DNA of 23,745 bases from Bacillota bacterium. Lineage in GTDB: Bacteria; Bacillota; Clostridia; Christensenellales; Aristaeellaceae. The translations under genes were made by a program, and so were the position numbers. How positions within the stretch are numbered: the first letter of the stretch is position 1; every line of letters starts with the position of its first letter. The stretch spans positions 1 to 23,745 of the forward strand of contig JAEWRJ010000173.1 of the NCBI GenBank assembly GCA_023460055.1, written 5' to 3'. Below the pieces are notes generated by a model that did not search any database, was not told the origin of the DNA, and worked only from the letters and a program-made list of their open reading frames with translations. Of the stretch, positions 7,386 through 13,792 are shown in pieces.

Positions 7386-7799
7386 GTGGAATCGTTTGAT
7401 TTGAAGGTGTTCGGCGAGCGCTGGGAGATCACCGTGGCTGACCTTGAGGAAAGGCCGATGCTGAGGAGCTATCTGGGCTATGCGGACAGGTCGAGCAAAC
7501 GGATCTACATCAGGGATCTCAGAAAGGATCCGACGGAGCTGGATCTGGAACGCCTGGATTTGGTCATGGCTTCAACCCTTCGCCACGAATTGACGCATGC
7601 CGGGCTTTTCGAGTGCGGGATGATGGACAGCCGGGAATTTGATCATGAGCAGATCGCCGACTGGCTGCAGATGAAGATTCATCCCCTCTATGAGACCATC
7701 CGGGAAGGCGAAAGGCTGCTGAGCGAGCTGATCTCCGGAATAGAGGACCCGGCCACGCTGAGCGCAGGCATGTATGGAAAGCCTGAAGGCTGGGACTGA
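7386..7799 (+). CDS. Putative HExxH metalloprotease-like protein
   Basis: A 137-residue protein with a gluzincin-like signature: His67-Glu68-Leu-Thr-His71 and a downstream Glu88 in DHEQIADWL. This pattern is common in small phage and mobile-element proteins and can mark a zinc protease, but some such proteins are not proven enzymes. It sits between the transposase and the MuB-like ATPase, a place where Mu has no such gene. The GTG at 7386 follows GGGAGGT (7373-7379). An ATG at 7362 in frame lies inside the heptamer array and is less likely. Target unknown. Confidence 0.7.
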   Translation: MESFDLKVFGERWEITVADLEERPMLRSYLGYADRSSKRIYIRDLRKDPTELDLERLDLVMASTLRHELTHAGLFECGMMDSREFDHEQIADWLQMKIHPLYETIREGERLLSELISGIEDPATLSAGMYGKPEGWD

Positions 7800-7812
7800 G
7801 GATTGGAGCAAA

Positions 7813-7878
7813 ATGATGCACATTATCTGTAAAACCTGCCCGATGATGGCCCTGTGGCAGGGGCCGAAACCGCGATAG
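7813..7878 (+). CDS. Possible 21-residue Cys-containing microprotein
   Basis: ATG at 7813 with TGGAG five bases upstream opens a 21-codon frame, MMHIICKTCPMMALWQGPKPR. The CxxC pair could bind a metal or be redox active. It fills part of the gap before the ATPase gene. It could equally be chance, as there is no homologue I can name. Confidence 0.3.
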   Translation: MMHIICKTCPMMALWQGPKPR

Positions 7879-7951
7879 GCGCGGTCGCAGGAGCCAAAAG
7901 CGCCGAGCGCGCGGACGCGGAATGCAAATGAAAGGACGAGGAGGAATCATT

Positions 7952-8929
7952 ATGAGTGAGGCGAGAGTGCTGGACATGTCGGGGCGCGGCATGCGGGAGC
8001 TGGCGGCTGCCATTTCGGCGGCCAAGGACGCGGGGGTGCCGCTGAGTAAGATCTCGGAGGCGTCGGGCGTCAACCGGGCGGTGATCAGCCAGCTGGTTAA
8101 CCATGGCGTGGCCCCGCTGAGCGGCGACAAGATGGAAAGCCTGTGGGCCTGGGCGGACCGGCGGGCCGCGGAGACCGCCGGGAGCGGCGAGCAGACCGGG
8201 CCGATGGCCGTGACGGGGAGCATTCGCGGCAGGACGCGCACGGTGGAGTTGATCAACACCGCGAGCTTCGCGGGCGGCCTGGGCATGTGCCGGTTTGTGC
8301 ACGAGAACCGCGGCATCGGGGTGCTGACCGGGAAGCCCGGCGTGGGCAAGACCACGATCGTTGACGCGGTGTGCAACCTGTGGGCGGGCGTGGTGAGGCT
8401 GGAAGCCTGGCCGATGATGCGCCTGGGCGACCTGCTGAATGATATCGCCGACGGCCTGGGCATCCGCCTCAGCGGCAGCCAGGTGAGCCGTGTGCGGCAG
8501 ATCGAGCGGACGATGCGCGGACGCGACATCACCCTGGTGATCGACGAGGCGGAAATGCTGCGCAAGTGGGATAACGACAAACTGGAAGTGCTGCGTAAGA
8601 TCTGGGATCACACCGGGATTACCCTGCTGCTGGTCGGCACCCCTCTGCTGGTATCGATCGTCAGCCGCATGAACACCACGCAGCTTTCCCGCCGGATGTT
8701 CGCCTACCAGCTGGAGGGTGCGACGGCCAAGGAAATGAAGCAGGCGATGCTGGCCTATGACATCGAGCCGGAGGCGGCTGAGGAGCTGGCCCGGATCGCG
8801 GCCGATACCAACCGCGGCGGCATGGGTACCTGGGCGATGATGATGAAGCTGTGCCTACAGCATGCCGGCGAGGGCGCTGTGACGCTGGAGCTGGTGCGCG
8901 AGGCGAAGCAGTACAAACCCGGCCTGTGA
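7952..8929 (+). CDS. AAA+ ATPase, MuB-like transposition target selector
   Basis: A 325-residue protein, near the length of MuB (312). Residues 30-55 form a helix-turn-helix (LSKISEASGVNRAVISQLVNHG), as in the N-terminus of MuB. Walker A is GKPGVGKT at 127-134 and Walker B is LVIDEAE near 195-201. Arginine-rich sensor regions follow (NTTQLSRRMF). MuB-type proteins coat DNA with ATP, choose the target and activate the transposase. The ATG at 7952 follows GAGGAGG at 7938-7944; an in-frame ATG at 7922 would put that site inside the gene. It follows the transposase, as in Mu. Confidence 0.92.
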   Translation: MSEARVLDMSGRGMRELAAAISAAKDAGVPLSKISEASGVNRAVISQLVNHGVAPLSGDKMESLWAWADRRAAETAGSGEQTGPMAVTGSIRGRTRTVELINTASFAGGLGMCRFVHENRGIGVLTGKPGVGKTTIVDAVCNLWAGVVRLEAWPMMRLGDLLNDIADGLGIRLSGSQVSRVRQIERTMRGRDITLVIDEAEMLRKWDNDKLEVLRKIWDHTGITLLLVGTPLLVSIVSRMNTTQLSRRMFAYQLEGATAKEMKQAMLAYDIEPEAAEELARIAADTNRGGMGTWAMMMKLCLQHAGEGAVTLELVREAKQYKPGL

Positions 8930-8963
8930 GGCCGGAATGCTGAATGCGGAATGCTGAATGCTG
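8919..8963 (+). repeat. Hairpin plus heptamer array 2 (4 units)
   Basis: CCGGCC-TGTGA-GGCCGG (8919-8935) carries the stop codon TGA of the ATPase gene in its loop. It abuts AATGCTG, AATGCGG and two AATGCTG (8936-8963). A partial unit and the ribosome binding site of the next small gene follow. Confidence 0.9.
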
Positions 8964-8985
8964 AATGAACGGGGAGGAGACCAGG

Positions 8986-9123
8986 GTGATTGATATTGAG
9001 CGGGCCATGAAGCTGACACGGGCCGCTGATCTGCTGGAAGCAGCCAAAGAGGCCGAGCGCAACAACTGCGAGACCGACGTGATCCGGGAACTGTACAGGC
9101 GGTACCTGAATGCCGCGGAATGA
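8986..9123 (+). CDS. Small 45-residue phage protein, unknown
   Basis: GTG at 8986 follows GGGGAGGAGA at 8971-8980 and encodes MIDIERAMKLTRAADLLEAA and on, a mostly helical, charged peptide with one Cys. The stop TGA at 9121-9123 overlaps the ribosome binding site of the next gene, which fits an operon. No family is recognised. The good ribosome binding site and spacing between its neighbours make it credible despite its size. Confidence 0.6.
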   Translation: MIDIERAMKLTRAADLLEAAKEAERNNCETDVIRELYRRYLNAAE

Positions 9124-9133
9124 GGAGGAGAAA

Positions 9134-9529
9134 ATGGGCGCTGAACTTAACTGGAAGGACGAAAAGGGCATCCGACTGCGCGAGGGCGACACCGTGATGC
9201 TGCAGGAACCGGGCCTGGACGTGCTGGGCCGCGTGGAATTTATGGCCGATATGGGCCGGTATATGCTGGCCGTCACTCACCTGCGATACAAGAGCTGCGG
9301 CGACAGGTGGCACCCGGTGGGTATGCTGGCCCGCAGCTGGCGGAACCTGGTAGAGCGGGGGCATTATCCGCTCTCCCGGCGCCTGAAGGGCGTGTACCTG
9401 GTGGAGCGCGTGGACGCGGACCGGCTGGGCGTGGATACGCGGGGCGGGTACGCACCGATGCCGCTGATCAGCGGGAATGGGTGGAGCCGAAGCTACTGGG
9501 AAGCGTCCGGCGGGAGGATGATTTTATGA
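9134..9529 (+). CDS. Hypothetical early phage protein
   Basis: A 131-residue soluble protein with a likely beta-rich N-terminal half (REGDTVMLQEPGLDVLGRV resembles a small SH3-like or KOW-type barrel, a loose impression). No catalytic motif is seen. The ATG at 9134 follows GAGGAGGAG; an in-frame ATG at 9110 would overlap the preceding gene and place that site internally. Its stop overlaps the next start (ATGA). Function unknown. Confidence 0.7.
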   Translation: MGAELNWKDEKGIRLREGDTVMLQEPGLDVLGRVEFMADMGRYMLAVTHLRYKSCGDRWHPVGMLARSWRNLVERGHYPLSRRLKGVYLVERVDADRLGVDTRGGYAPMPLISGNGWSRSYWEASGGRMIL

Positions 9530-9738
9530 CGAACGAAGAGATCGTCCGGGAGCTGGCGCTTTCGGTCCAGAAGATGATGGCGAGGTCTGGGGTAGGCGTG
9601 CTGGTGATCACGCCTCAGGTGATCGTTACCACCCCGGGCGGCGACGCACACATAACGACGCCGGGCGAAGTGGTCAGTGTGGTGATGAAGGTCGCGGGCG
9701 ATCGGGATGATGATGGCAGCGTCGGGATGACGGACTGA
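9526..9738 (+). CDS. Hypothetical small phage protein
   Basis: A 70-residue protein starting with ATG at 9526 (MTNEEIVREL), which overlaps the stop of the previous gene by four bases. GGGAGGATG at 9512-9520 is a good ribosome binding site. The N-terminal helix is followed by a beta-rich stretch (VGVLVITPQVIVTTPGG). No family is recognised. The tight coupling supports a real gene. Confidence 0.6.
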   Translation: MTNEEIVRELALSVQKMMARSGVGVLVITPQVIVTTPGGDAHITTPGEVVSVVMKVAGDRDDDGSVGMTD

Positions 9739-9791
9739 GGATTTTAGGCCCAAGGCCCAGTCCCGTGGAAGCCGGGACCGCCCTCTACAGG

Positions 9792-9819
9792 AATGCTGAA
9801 TGCTGAATGCGGAATGCTG
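9792..9819 (+). repeat. Heptamer array 3 (4 units)
   Basis: AATGCTG, AATGCTG, AATGCGG, AATGCTG. A stem GTCCCG-TGGAAGC-CGGGAC lies upstream at about 9761-9779 but does not touch the array, unlike most other copies. The gap 9739-9897 holds this array and a second, decayed one, with no gene. Confidence 0.85.
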
Positions 9820-9848
9820 AATGAACGGGGGCGCGGCGCTGACAGCCA

Positions 9849-9879
9849 CGCGGTGATGCCGCGAATGCTGAAATCGGAA
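9849..9879 (+). repeat. Hairpin plus decayed heptamer array 3b
   Basis: CGCGG-TGATG-CCGCG (9849-9863) directly abuts AATGCTG (9864-9870), followed by the degenerate AAATCGG and AATGAAA. This is a second module in the same gap as array 3. A ribosome binding site follows. Confidence 0.7.
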
Positions 9880-9897
9880 TGAAAGGAAGGACCACCA

Positions 9898-10371
9898 ATG
9901 GACGACAAGACCAAGGGCCAGGAGAAATACCTGCAGGGCTTGGAACTGGCGAAGAAAGGCCTCACGCCCGATGAAATCGCCAAGGAACTCGGGCTTTTCA
10001 ACGCCCGCGCGTGGAGTACCATGAAGGCCTACCATGGCAGGAAGGGACTGGCCGAGCTCGCGACGCCAAAAACGGCCAATGATCCGGAGCCGGCCGCTAT
10101 CCTGGAAGGTGTGGATTGCCAGAGGGCCGCGCCGAGGCCACTGCCAATGCAGAATGCGGGCTTTCTCCCGGCCTTGAAGGGAGAGAAGCTTGAGGAGCTA
10201 AAAGTGAGCCACGCACATAAGCAGCCGGAGAAGCCGGAAGAGGTGCGCTATTGGCCGGTTACGCCCGAAAACAAGCCAAGGATGGCGGTGCGGCGCGTGC
10301 TGGCCGCGGATGGCGAGCTGGTGCGCTACCGCGTCGAGGGGGATCTGCTGCAGATCAACGCTAAGGGGTAG
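9898..10371 (+). CDS. HTH-containing early phage protein
   Basis: A 157-residue protein. Residues 10-45 look like a helix-turn-helix (LAKKGLTPDEIAKELGLFNARAWSTMKAYHG) of the kind found in small phage DNA-binding proteins. The middle is low complexity and the C-terminal 50 residues are likely beta-rich. AAGGAAGG before the ATG supports the start. It lies between the B-like ATPase cluster and Gam. It may bind DNA, but neither target nor role can be stated. Confidence 0.65.
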   Translation: MDDKTKGQEKYLQGLELAKKGLTPDEIAKELGLFNARAWSTMKAYHGRKGLAELATPKTANDPEPAAILEGVDCQRAAPRPLPMQNAGFLPALKGEKLEELKVSHAHKQPEKPEEVRYWPVTPENKPRMAVRRVLAADGELVRYRVEGDLLQINAKG

Positions 10372-10389
10372 AAACGGGCCGCGCTGGAG

Positions 10390-10458
10390 ATGGGTGTGAA
10401 CGATGCGCGGCGGATGATGGAAGAGCTCAATGACTTCCTTGAGCAGGTAGGTGTGTGA
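10390..10458 (+). CDS. Possible 22-residue leader-like peptide before gam
   Basis: ATG at 10390 opens MGVNDARRMMEELNDFLEQV and two more residues, with its stop overlapping the gam start (TGATG). The spacing fits translational coupling. The ribosome binding site is poor (GGAG directly before the ATG), so it may be a decayed or chance frame. Confidence 0.3.
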   Translation: MGVNDARRMMEELNDFLEQVGV

Positions 10459-10964
10459 TGGCCAGAAAAAAGGTAAGCGCTCCCCAGCCTTATGGCAGCT
10501 GGGATGAGGCAGATGAGGCCCTGCGGGAGATCGGCGAGCTGCAGCGGTCCATTGAGGCGGCCGAGCATGAGATGCAGCGGCAGATCGACGCCGCCAAAGA
10601 ACGGGCCGGAGAGGCCACCCAGGCGAACCGGCTGCGGATCTCGGAACTGGAGCAGCGGCTGAACGCCTTCGCCGACAGCCGGCTGGAAGAGTTCGCCAAG
10701 GCGAAGACCCGGGAGCTGACCTTCGGCTTTGTGGGCTATCGCAAATCGACTAAGCTGACACTGCCCCGCGGGGGCAAGCTGGCGGAGCTGATGCGTAAGC
10801 TGAAAGAAATGCACATGGCGGACTGCATCATCTACCCGGAGCCTAAGATAGACAAGGATGCCCTGAAAAAGTACCCGCCGGGCGAGATCCTCGCGGCGGG
10901 GGCCGGGCTGGAGATCACGGACAATTTCTGGTATGAGACCAAGCGCGAAGAGATCGTGGGCTGA
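10458..10964 (+). CDS. gam: Host-nuclease inhibitor Gam (Mu Gam-like)
   Basis: A 168-residue protein, near the usual 170-175. Residues 15-85 form a long charged coiled coil (ADEALREIGELQRSIEAAEH onward), then the Gam core FGFVGYRKST, then DNFWYET near the C-terminus (about 156-162). Mu Gam is a Ku-like dimer that binds double-strand DNA ends and protects them from exonucleases such as RecBCD or AddAB. It lies in the early operon, as in Mu. The ATG at 10458 overlaps the stop of the tiny upstream frame; a GTG one codon earlier is possible. Confidence 0.9.
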   Translation: MARKKVSAPQPYGSWDEADEALREIGELQRSIEAAEHEMQRQIDAAKERAGEATQANRLRISELEQRLNAFADSRLEEFAKAKTRELTFGFVGYRKSTKLTLPRGGKLAELMRKLKEMHMADCIIYPEPKIDKDALKKYPPGEILAAGAGLEITDNFWYETKREEIVG

Positions 10965-10968
10965 CGCC

Positions 10969-10996
10969 AATGCTGAATGCGGAATGCGGAATGCTG
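10969..10996 (+). repeat. Heptamer array 4 (4 units)
   Basis: AATGCTG, AATGCGG, AATGCGG, AATGCTG begin four bases after the gam stop. The upstream stem is weak (GGC-TGAC-GCC with the stop TGA in the loop). The array contains ATG codons in frame with the next gene. Confidence 0.85.
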
Positions 10997-11236
10997 AATA
11001 GGGAAACGATCGGGCGGGTGCACCTGAAGGCCTACATCAATAAGCGGGGTGGTGAATACGCCATCCAGGACAGAGCAAAGCGCGGGCTGGGGATCATGTG
11101 GGTGGTCTGCCACCGGCCCAAGGGCGGGAAGAAATGGAGCCCGATACGGCGCGCCATTTACCATCAGCAGGCCGCTTCCGCCCAGCTGGAGCTGGATGTG
11201 ATAGCCCGCCGACGGGGGCTGACGGAGTGCCGCTGA
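10991..11236 (+). CDS. Small basic hypothetical protein
   Basis: About 81 basic residues (MLNRETIGRVHLKAYINKRG onward). No family is recognised; the charge suggests nucleic-acid contact. The start is uncertain: ATG codons at 10970 and 10991 both lie in the heptamer array, which is non-coding elsewhere, and a GTG at 11018 follows a weak G-rich site. The stop lies in the loop of the next hairpin. The gene sits between gam and other small early genes. Confidence 0.6.
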   Translation: MLNRETIGRVHLKAYINKRGGEYAIQDRAKRGLGIMWVVCHRPKGGKKWSPIRRAIYHQQAASAQLELDVIARRRGLTECR

Positions 11237-11271
11237 GGCGGCAAATGCCGAATGCTGAGTGCTAAATGCTG
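11228..11271 (+). repeat. Hairpin plus heptamer array 5 (4 units)
   Basis: TGCCGC-TGAG-GCGGCA (11228-11243) has the preceding gene's stop TGA in its loop. It abuts AATGCCG, AATGCTG, AGTGCTA and AATGCTG (11244-11271). GGGAAGGGA before the next gene follows. Confidence 0.9.
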
Positions 11272-11298
11272 AATGAGGGATGCGGGAAGGGAACGTAT

Positions 11299-11583
11299 AT
11301 GAAGATCAAGACTTACAAGGTGTACACTACGCACTCCCTGACCGCCGCCCTGGAGATGTACAGCGAGCTTGTGCGGCGGATGAAAAAGGGCGAGAGCCTG
11401 GACGTCAGGGACTGCCAGGGCATCAAGATCAAGGTCGACGATGTCAAGCTGCTATCGTACAAAGAAGAGGGCAAGATCCGCTATGCCGTGTCCGTAATCG
11501 GTCCCCTCAGGCGTTTGGCAAATGCGGAGGGCAATGCCGATGAAGCGGCAAATTCTGAATGCGGAATGCTGAACGCTGAATGA
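11299..11583 (+). CDS. Hypothetical early phage protein with repeat-encoded tail
   Basis: A 94-residue protein, lysine-rich, mostly helix then strands (MKIKTYKVYTTHSLTAALEM onward). ATG at 11299 follows GGGAAGGGA; an in-frame ATG at 11266 lies in array 5. The last 13 or so residues (AANSECGMLNAE) are encoded by array 6, whose TGA ends the gene. This suggests that the array inserted into or expanded over the 3' end. Function unknown. Confidence 0.6.
   Translation: MKIKTYKVYTTHSLTAALEMYSELVRRMKKGESLDVRDCQGIKIKVDDVKLLSYKEEGKIRYAVSVIGPLRRLANAEGNADEAANSECGMLNAE
11535..11578 (+). repeat. Hairpin plus heptamer array 6 (4 units), inside a coding 3' end
   Basis: TGCCG-ATGAAG-CGGCA (11535-11550) abuts AATTCTG, AATGCGG, AATGCTG and AACGCTG (11551-11578). 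The following TGA stops the overlapping gene. Confidence 0.85.
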
Positions 11584-11611
11584 AAGAACGAACGGAAAGG
11601 GAGGAAGGATT

Positions 11612-12049
11612 ATGGCTGCTAATAAGTGGGCGACCAGATCGCGCGGGATCTCACCGGCGCAGATCAAGATGCTGTGGGGGATGGCCCGCAAAGCCGGGCT
11701 GGACAGCGACATGCTGCATGCCAGGGTGCTGACGGAGACCGGGAAAAGCAGCATCAAGGAGCTGAGCGCGGCTGAGGCGGCCGTGGTGACCGACAAGATC
11801 GCCGGCAAGCCCAGCCAAAGCATTTACCGGGCGACGGATGCCCAGGTGGGGATCATCAAGGGGCTGGCGAATGACCTGGGATGGAGCGCCGAGCCCGGCC
11901 GGCTGGCCGGATGGCTGCGGAGCCGGTGGAACGTGGAGCGGCCGGAATGGCTGACCAGCTACCAGGCGCGGGCCTGCATCGAGGGCATGAAGGCGATGCT
12001 GAAGGGCGGCAGAGGCGAGCGCGTTCAGCGCGCGAATGCTGAATGCTGA
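11612..12049 (+). CDS. GemA/Gp16-like regulatory protein (DUF1018 family)
   Basis: A 145-residue protein. Residues 9-65 fit the DUF1018/GemA fold: ISPAQIKMLWGMARKAGLDSDMLH, then SIKELSAAEAAVVTDKI. A second helical part, DAQVGIIKGLANDLGW to ACIEGMKAML (about 76-132), shows the same kind of pattern and may be a duplicated half. In Mu, GemA affects host gene expression and DNA supercoiling; here only the family likeness is claimed. The ATG follows GGGAGGAAGG. The last residues (RANAEC) and the stop are supplied by array 7. It sits just before the Mor-like gene, as in Mu-like phages. Confidence 0.85.
   Translation: MAANKWATRSRGISPAQIKMLWGMARKAGLDSDMLHARVLTETGKSSIKELSAAEAAVVTDKIAGKPSQSIYRATDAQVGIIKGLANDLGWSAEPGRLAGWLRSRWNVERPEWLTSYQARACIEGMKAMLKGGRGERVQRANAEC
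12019..12048 (+). repeat. Hairpin plus heptamer array 7 (2 units), inside a coding 3' end
   Basis: GCGCG-TTCAG-CGCGC (12019-12033), one base, then two AATGCTG units (12035-12048). The second unit and next base give the stop of the GemA-like gene. Confidence 0.8.
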
Positions 12050-12068
12050 ATGACGAAGGAGGGATAAG

Positions 12069-12272
12069 GTGAGAAATCCCTGCTGGATGTGTCCGAGGCG
12101 AAAGCCTCTATGTCACGGGCGGTGCCCGGATTACGCGGACTTTGTCGGCTGGCGGGCCTATGTCCGTGAAAAGGAGCGGCAGCTGAGTGTCTGCAGGAGC
12201 GTTTCGCGAGCGGAATACTACAAGCGGCTGGACGCGATGGATCAAAGGAAGGCTGACAAGGCCAGGAGATAG
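12069..12272 (+). CDS. Small Cys-rich putative zinc-binding protein
   Basis: A 67-residue protein whose N-terminus has CWMC, then C at about 15 and 19 (PLCHGRCPDY), a likely zinc knuckle. The C-terminal half is a charged helix. GGAGGGATAAG precedes the GTG start at 12069. Similar short proteins with a Cys-rich head are common in Firmicutes phages and have no known function. It is placed between the GemA-like and Mor-like genes. Confidence 0.7.
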   Translation: MRNPCWMCPRRKPLCHGRCPDYADFVGWRAYVREKERQLSVCRSVSRAEYYKRLDAMDQRKADKARR

Positions 12273-12293
12273 GCCGGAGAGGAGGGCGGAGAG

Positions 12294-12575
12294 ATGCCAA
12301 AGTACCCTGAGAGCTACAACACCATCGTGGAGATCATCGGCGAGCCGGCAGCGCGCAAACTGTGCGAGGAGCTGGGCGGGGATACCATCTACCTGCCCAA
12401 GCCCGAGAGTCTGGACGCGGCGGACAAGGCTGAGCGGATCCGCGCCGAGTACACCGGCACCAACATCAAGGAGCTGGCGCTGAAGTATAACCTCACACGC
12501 ATGCGGGTATATCAACTGGTGGAGGGCATCTTCCCTCAGCTGGACGGCCAGATCAACATCGACGATCTGCTGTAA
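12294..12575 (+). CDS. mor: Mor-like transcription activator
   Basis: A 93-residue protein. The N-terminal part (IVEIIGEPAARKLCEELGGDTIYLPK) is the dimerisation region typical of Mor, and ELALKYNLTRMRVYQLVEG (about 59-77) is the C-terminal helix-turn-helix. Mor turns on the middle promoter in Mu through contacts with RNA polymerase. It is somewhat shorter than Mu Mor (129) but matches the short Mor family of Firmicutes phages. GGAGGGCGGAGAG precedes the ATG. It is the last gene before the terminator at 12635, and the late genes follow, so it is the likely activator of the late operon. Confidence 0.88.
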   Translation: MPKYPESYNTIVEIIGEPAARKLCEELGGDTIYLPKPESLDAADKAERIRAEYTGTNIKELALKYNLTRMRVYQLVEGIFPQLDGQINIDDLL

Positions 12576-12589
12576 AGTGTAAAGCGTTT

Positions 12590-12609
12590 CATGTAAAATG
12601 TTTTACATG
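12590..12609. promoter_or_regulatory. Palindrome before the late operon, candidate activator site
   Basis: CATGTAAAA-TG-TTTTACATG, arms of nine bases, follows the Mor-like stop by 15 bases. It is AT-rich and lacks a T tract, so it fits a protein-binding site, for example for the Mor-like activator, better than a terminator. It lies upstream of the terminator, so a promoter here would have to read through it. Confidence 0.5.
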
Positions 12610-12634
12610 TATCATCATCTAAGAAAGATTTATG

Positions 12635-12660
12635 ATCCCCGTAAGAGTACGGGGATTTTT
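12635..12660 (+). terminator. Intrinsic terminator of the early/middle operon
   Basis: ATCCCCGTA-AGAG-TACGGGGAT (12635-12656) is followed by a T run to 12660. It separates the Mor-like gene from the late genes. Confidence 0.88.
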
Positions 12661-12680
12661 CATTTTCAGGAGGAGCCGCG

Positions 12681-12941
12681 GTGGATCAGTGGATTTTCTG
12701 GCTGGTGACGACGGCGGTGATGCTGCTGGTAGGAGCCATCGGATATTTTGTCAAACGGACGCTTGACCAGATCGTGATCAGCATCAAGGGGCTGGAAGGT
12801 CGGATCTGCGACCTGGAGAAAAAATGGGCAGAACTGCCGTTTATCTACACACTGCGTGAAGACTTCATCCGCGCCATGAGCGGCGTGGAGAACAAGCTGA
12901 ACAAGATATTGGACCGCCTGCCGGCGACGAAGGGGGAGTAA
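12681..12941 (+). CDS. Small membrane protein with coiled coil
   Basis: An 86-residue protein with one membrane segment (about 5-25, WIFWLVTTAVMLLVGAIGYFV), then a charged amphipathic helix (LEGRICDLEKKWAEL). Similar small proteins follow Mor in Mu-like phages (DUF2730-type, or a holin-like protein), but the family is not certain. AGGAGGAG precedes the GTG at 12681. It is the first late gene and starts about 20 bases after the terminator. Confidence 0.7.
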   Translation: MDQWIFWLVTTAVMLLVGAIGYFVKRTLDQIVISIKGLEGRICDLEKKWAELPFIYTLREDFIRAMSGVENKLNKILDRLPATKGE

Positions 12942-12942
12942 C

Positions 12943-13242
12943 ATGAGCGTTGCCAAGACCATGCGCAATAAGGCCATCCGCGGGCACATCCTGTACCTGC
13001 TGAACCTTTCCCATCCGACGCCGACCACCGGCAAGGTGCTGGAGACCGGGATGCTCAGCAGCATGCTGGTAACCAGCCCGGATATCGGCGCCTACCTGGA
13101 TTACCTGATAGACCGCGGCTACATCGAGCGGACGGATAAGCCCGAGTACAACATCACGTACTACAAGCTGACCAGCGAGGGCATTGACCTGATGGAAGGG
13201 ACCATCACCGATAACGGGGTGATCCTCAATGGCGGGTATTAA
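12943..13242 (+). CDS. Winged-helix phage protein
   Basis: A 99-residue protein. Helices then a wing-like strand pattern (DIGAYLDYLIDRGYIERTDKPEYNITYYKLTSEGIDL, about 46-82) fit a winged helix. Such proteins occur next to DUF3486 genes in Mu-like phages. GGGGGAG at 12931-12937 supports the ATG, which lies one base after the previous stop. It may regulate or support packaging; this is inference from position. Confidence 0.7.
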   Translation: MSVAKTMRNKAIRGHILYLLNLSHPTPTTGKVLETGMLSSMLVTSPDIGAYLDYLIDRGYIERTDKPEYNITYYKLTSEGIDLMEGTITDNGVILNGGY

Positions 13243-13792
13243 GCAGGCGCGCGTCCGCAGCAAGGTGGACGAGTTCCCGCCCGAGATCCGCGAGGGGCTT
13301 GACCGGATGCTGGCCGATGTGCGCTACACCTACTCCGAGATCGCCGAGGCGCTGACAGCGCAGGGCTATGAGATCTCAAAAAGCGCGATCCACCGCTATG
13401 CCCAGCGGACCAGCGCCGCGGCCGAGAGGCTGCGGATGGCTGCCGAGCAGACCAGGGCCCTGATCCAATCGATCAAGGACGGGCAGGACGTGGAGGCCTC
13501 GGAGGTTGGCAGCGCGCTGCTGCTGGACGGGCTAATCAAGCGCCTGGCCACGGCGGAGGAAGAGTTTGACGATCTGCCCCTGGATAAGGCCGGCCGGCTG
13601 CTGGTGCAGCTTCAGAGGTCCGGCGTCTATAAAAACCGCTGGAAGGCGGAGCGAAAGAAAACGATCGACACGCTGCGCGACGGCATGATGAACGAGCTTC
13701 GCGGGGCCATCCAGGAGGATGATGAGCTGCTGGAGCGGCTGACCGCGATCGTCGAGGGCGTAGCCAGGAGGGAGGCTGCCAAGGATGAGTAA
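13229..13792 (+). CDS. DUF3486 protein, probable small terminase subunit (Mu gp27-like)
   Basis: A 187-residue protein. The N-terminus has the family pattern ARVRSKVDEFPPEIREGLDRML followed by a helix-turn-helix (SEIAEALTAQGYEISKSAIHRYAQR, about 36-60), which would recognise phage DNA. A long helical region follows. The start overlaps the previous gene by 14 bases and the end overlaps the NusG-like gene by eight, so translation is coupled. In Mu-like phages the large terminase gene usually follows directly, but here it lies 3 kb downstream. Confidence 0.87.
   Translation: MAGIKQARVRSKVDEFPPEIREGLDRMLADVRYTYSEIAEALTAQGYEISKSAIHRYAQRTSAAAERLRMAAEQTRALIQSIKDGQDVEASEVGSALLLDGLIKRLATAEEEFDDLPLDKAGRLLVQLQRSGVYKNRWKAERKKTIDTLRDGMMNELRGAIQEDDELLERLTAIVEGVARREAAKDE

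Noticed and set aside
8661..9364. Minus-strand open frames with recurring HSAFSIQ-like peptides
   Set aside because: They arise because the heptamer arrays have no stops on the minus strand. They lack ribosome binding sites and lie opposite well-supported genes.
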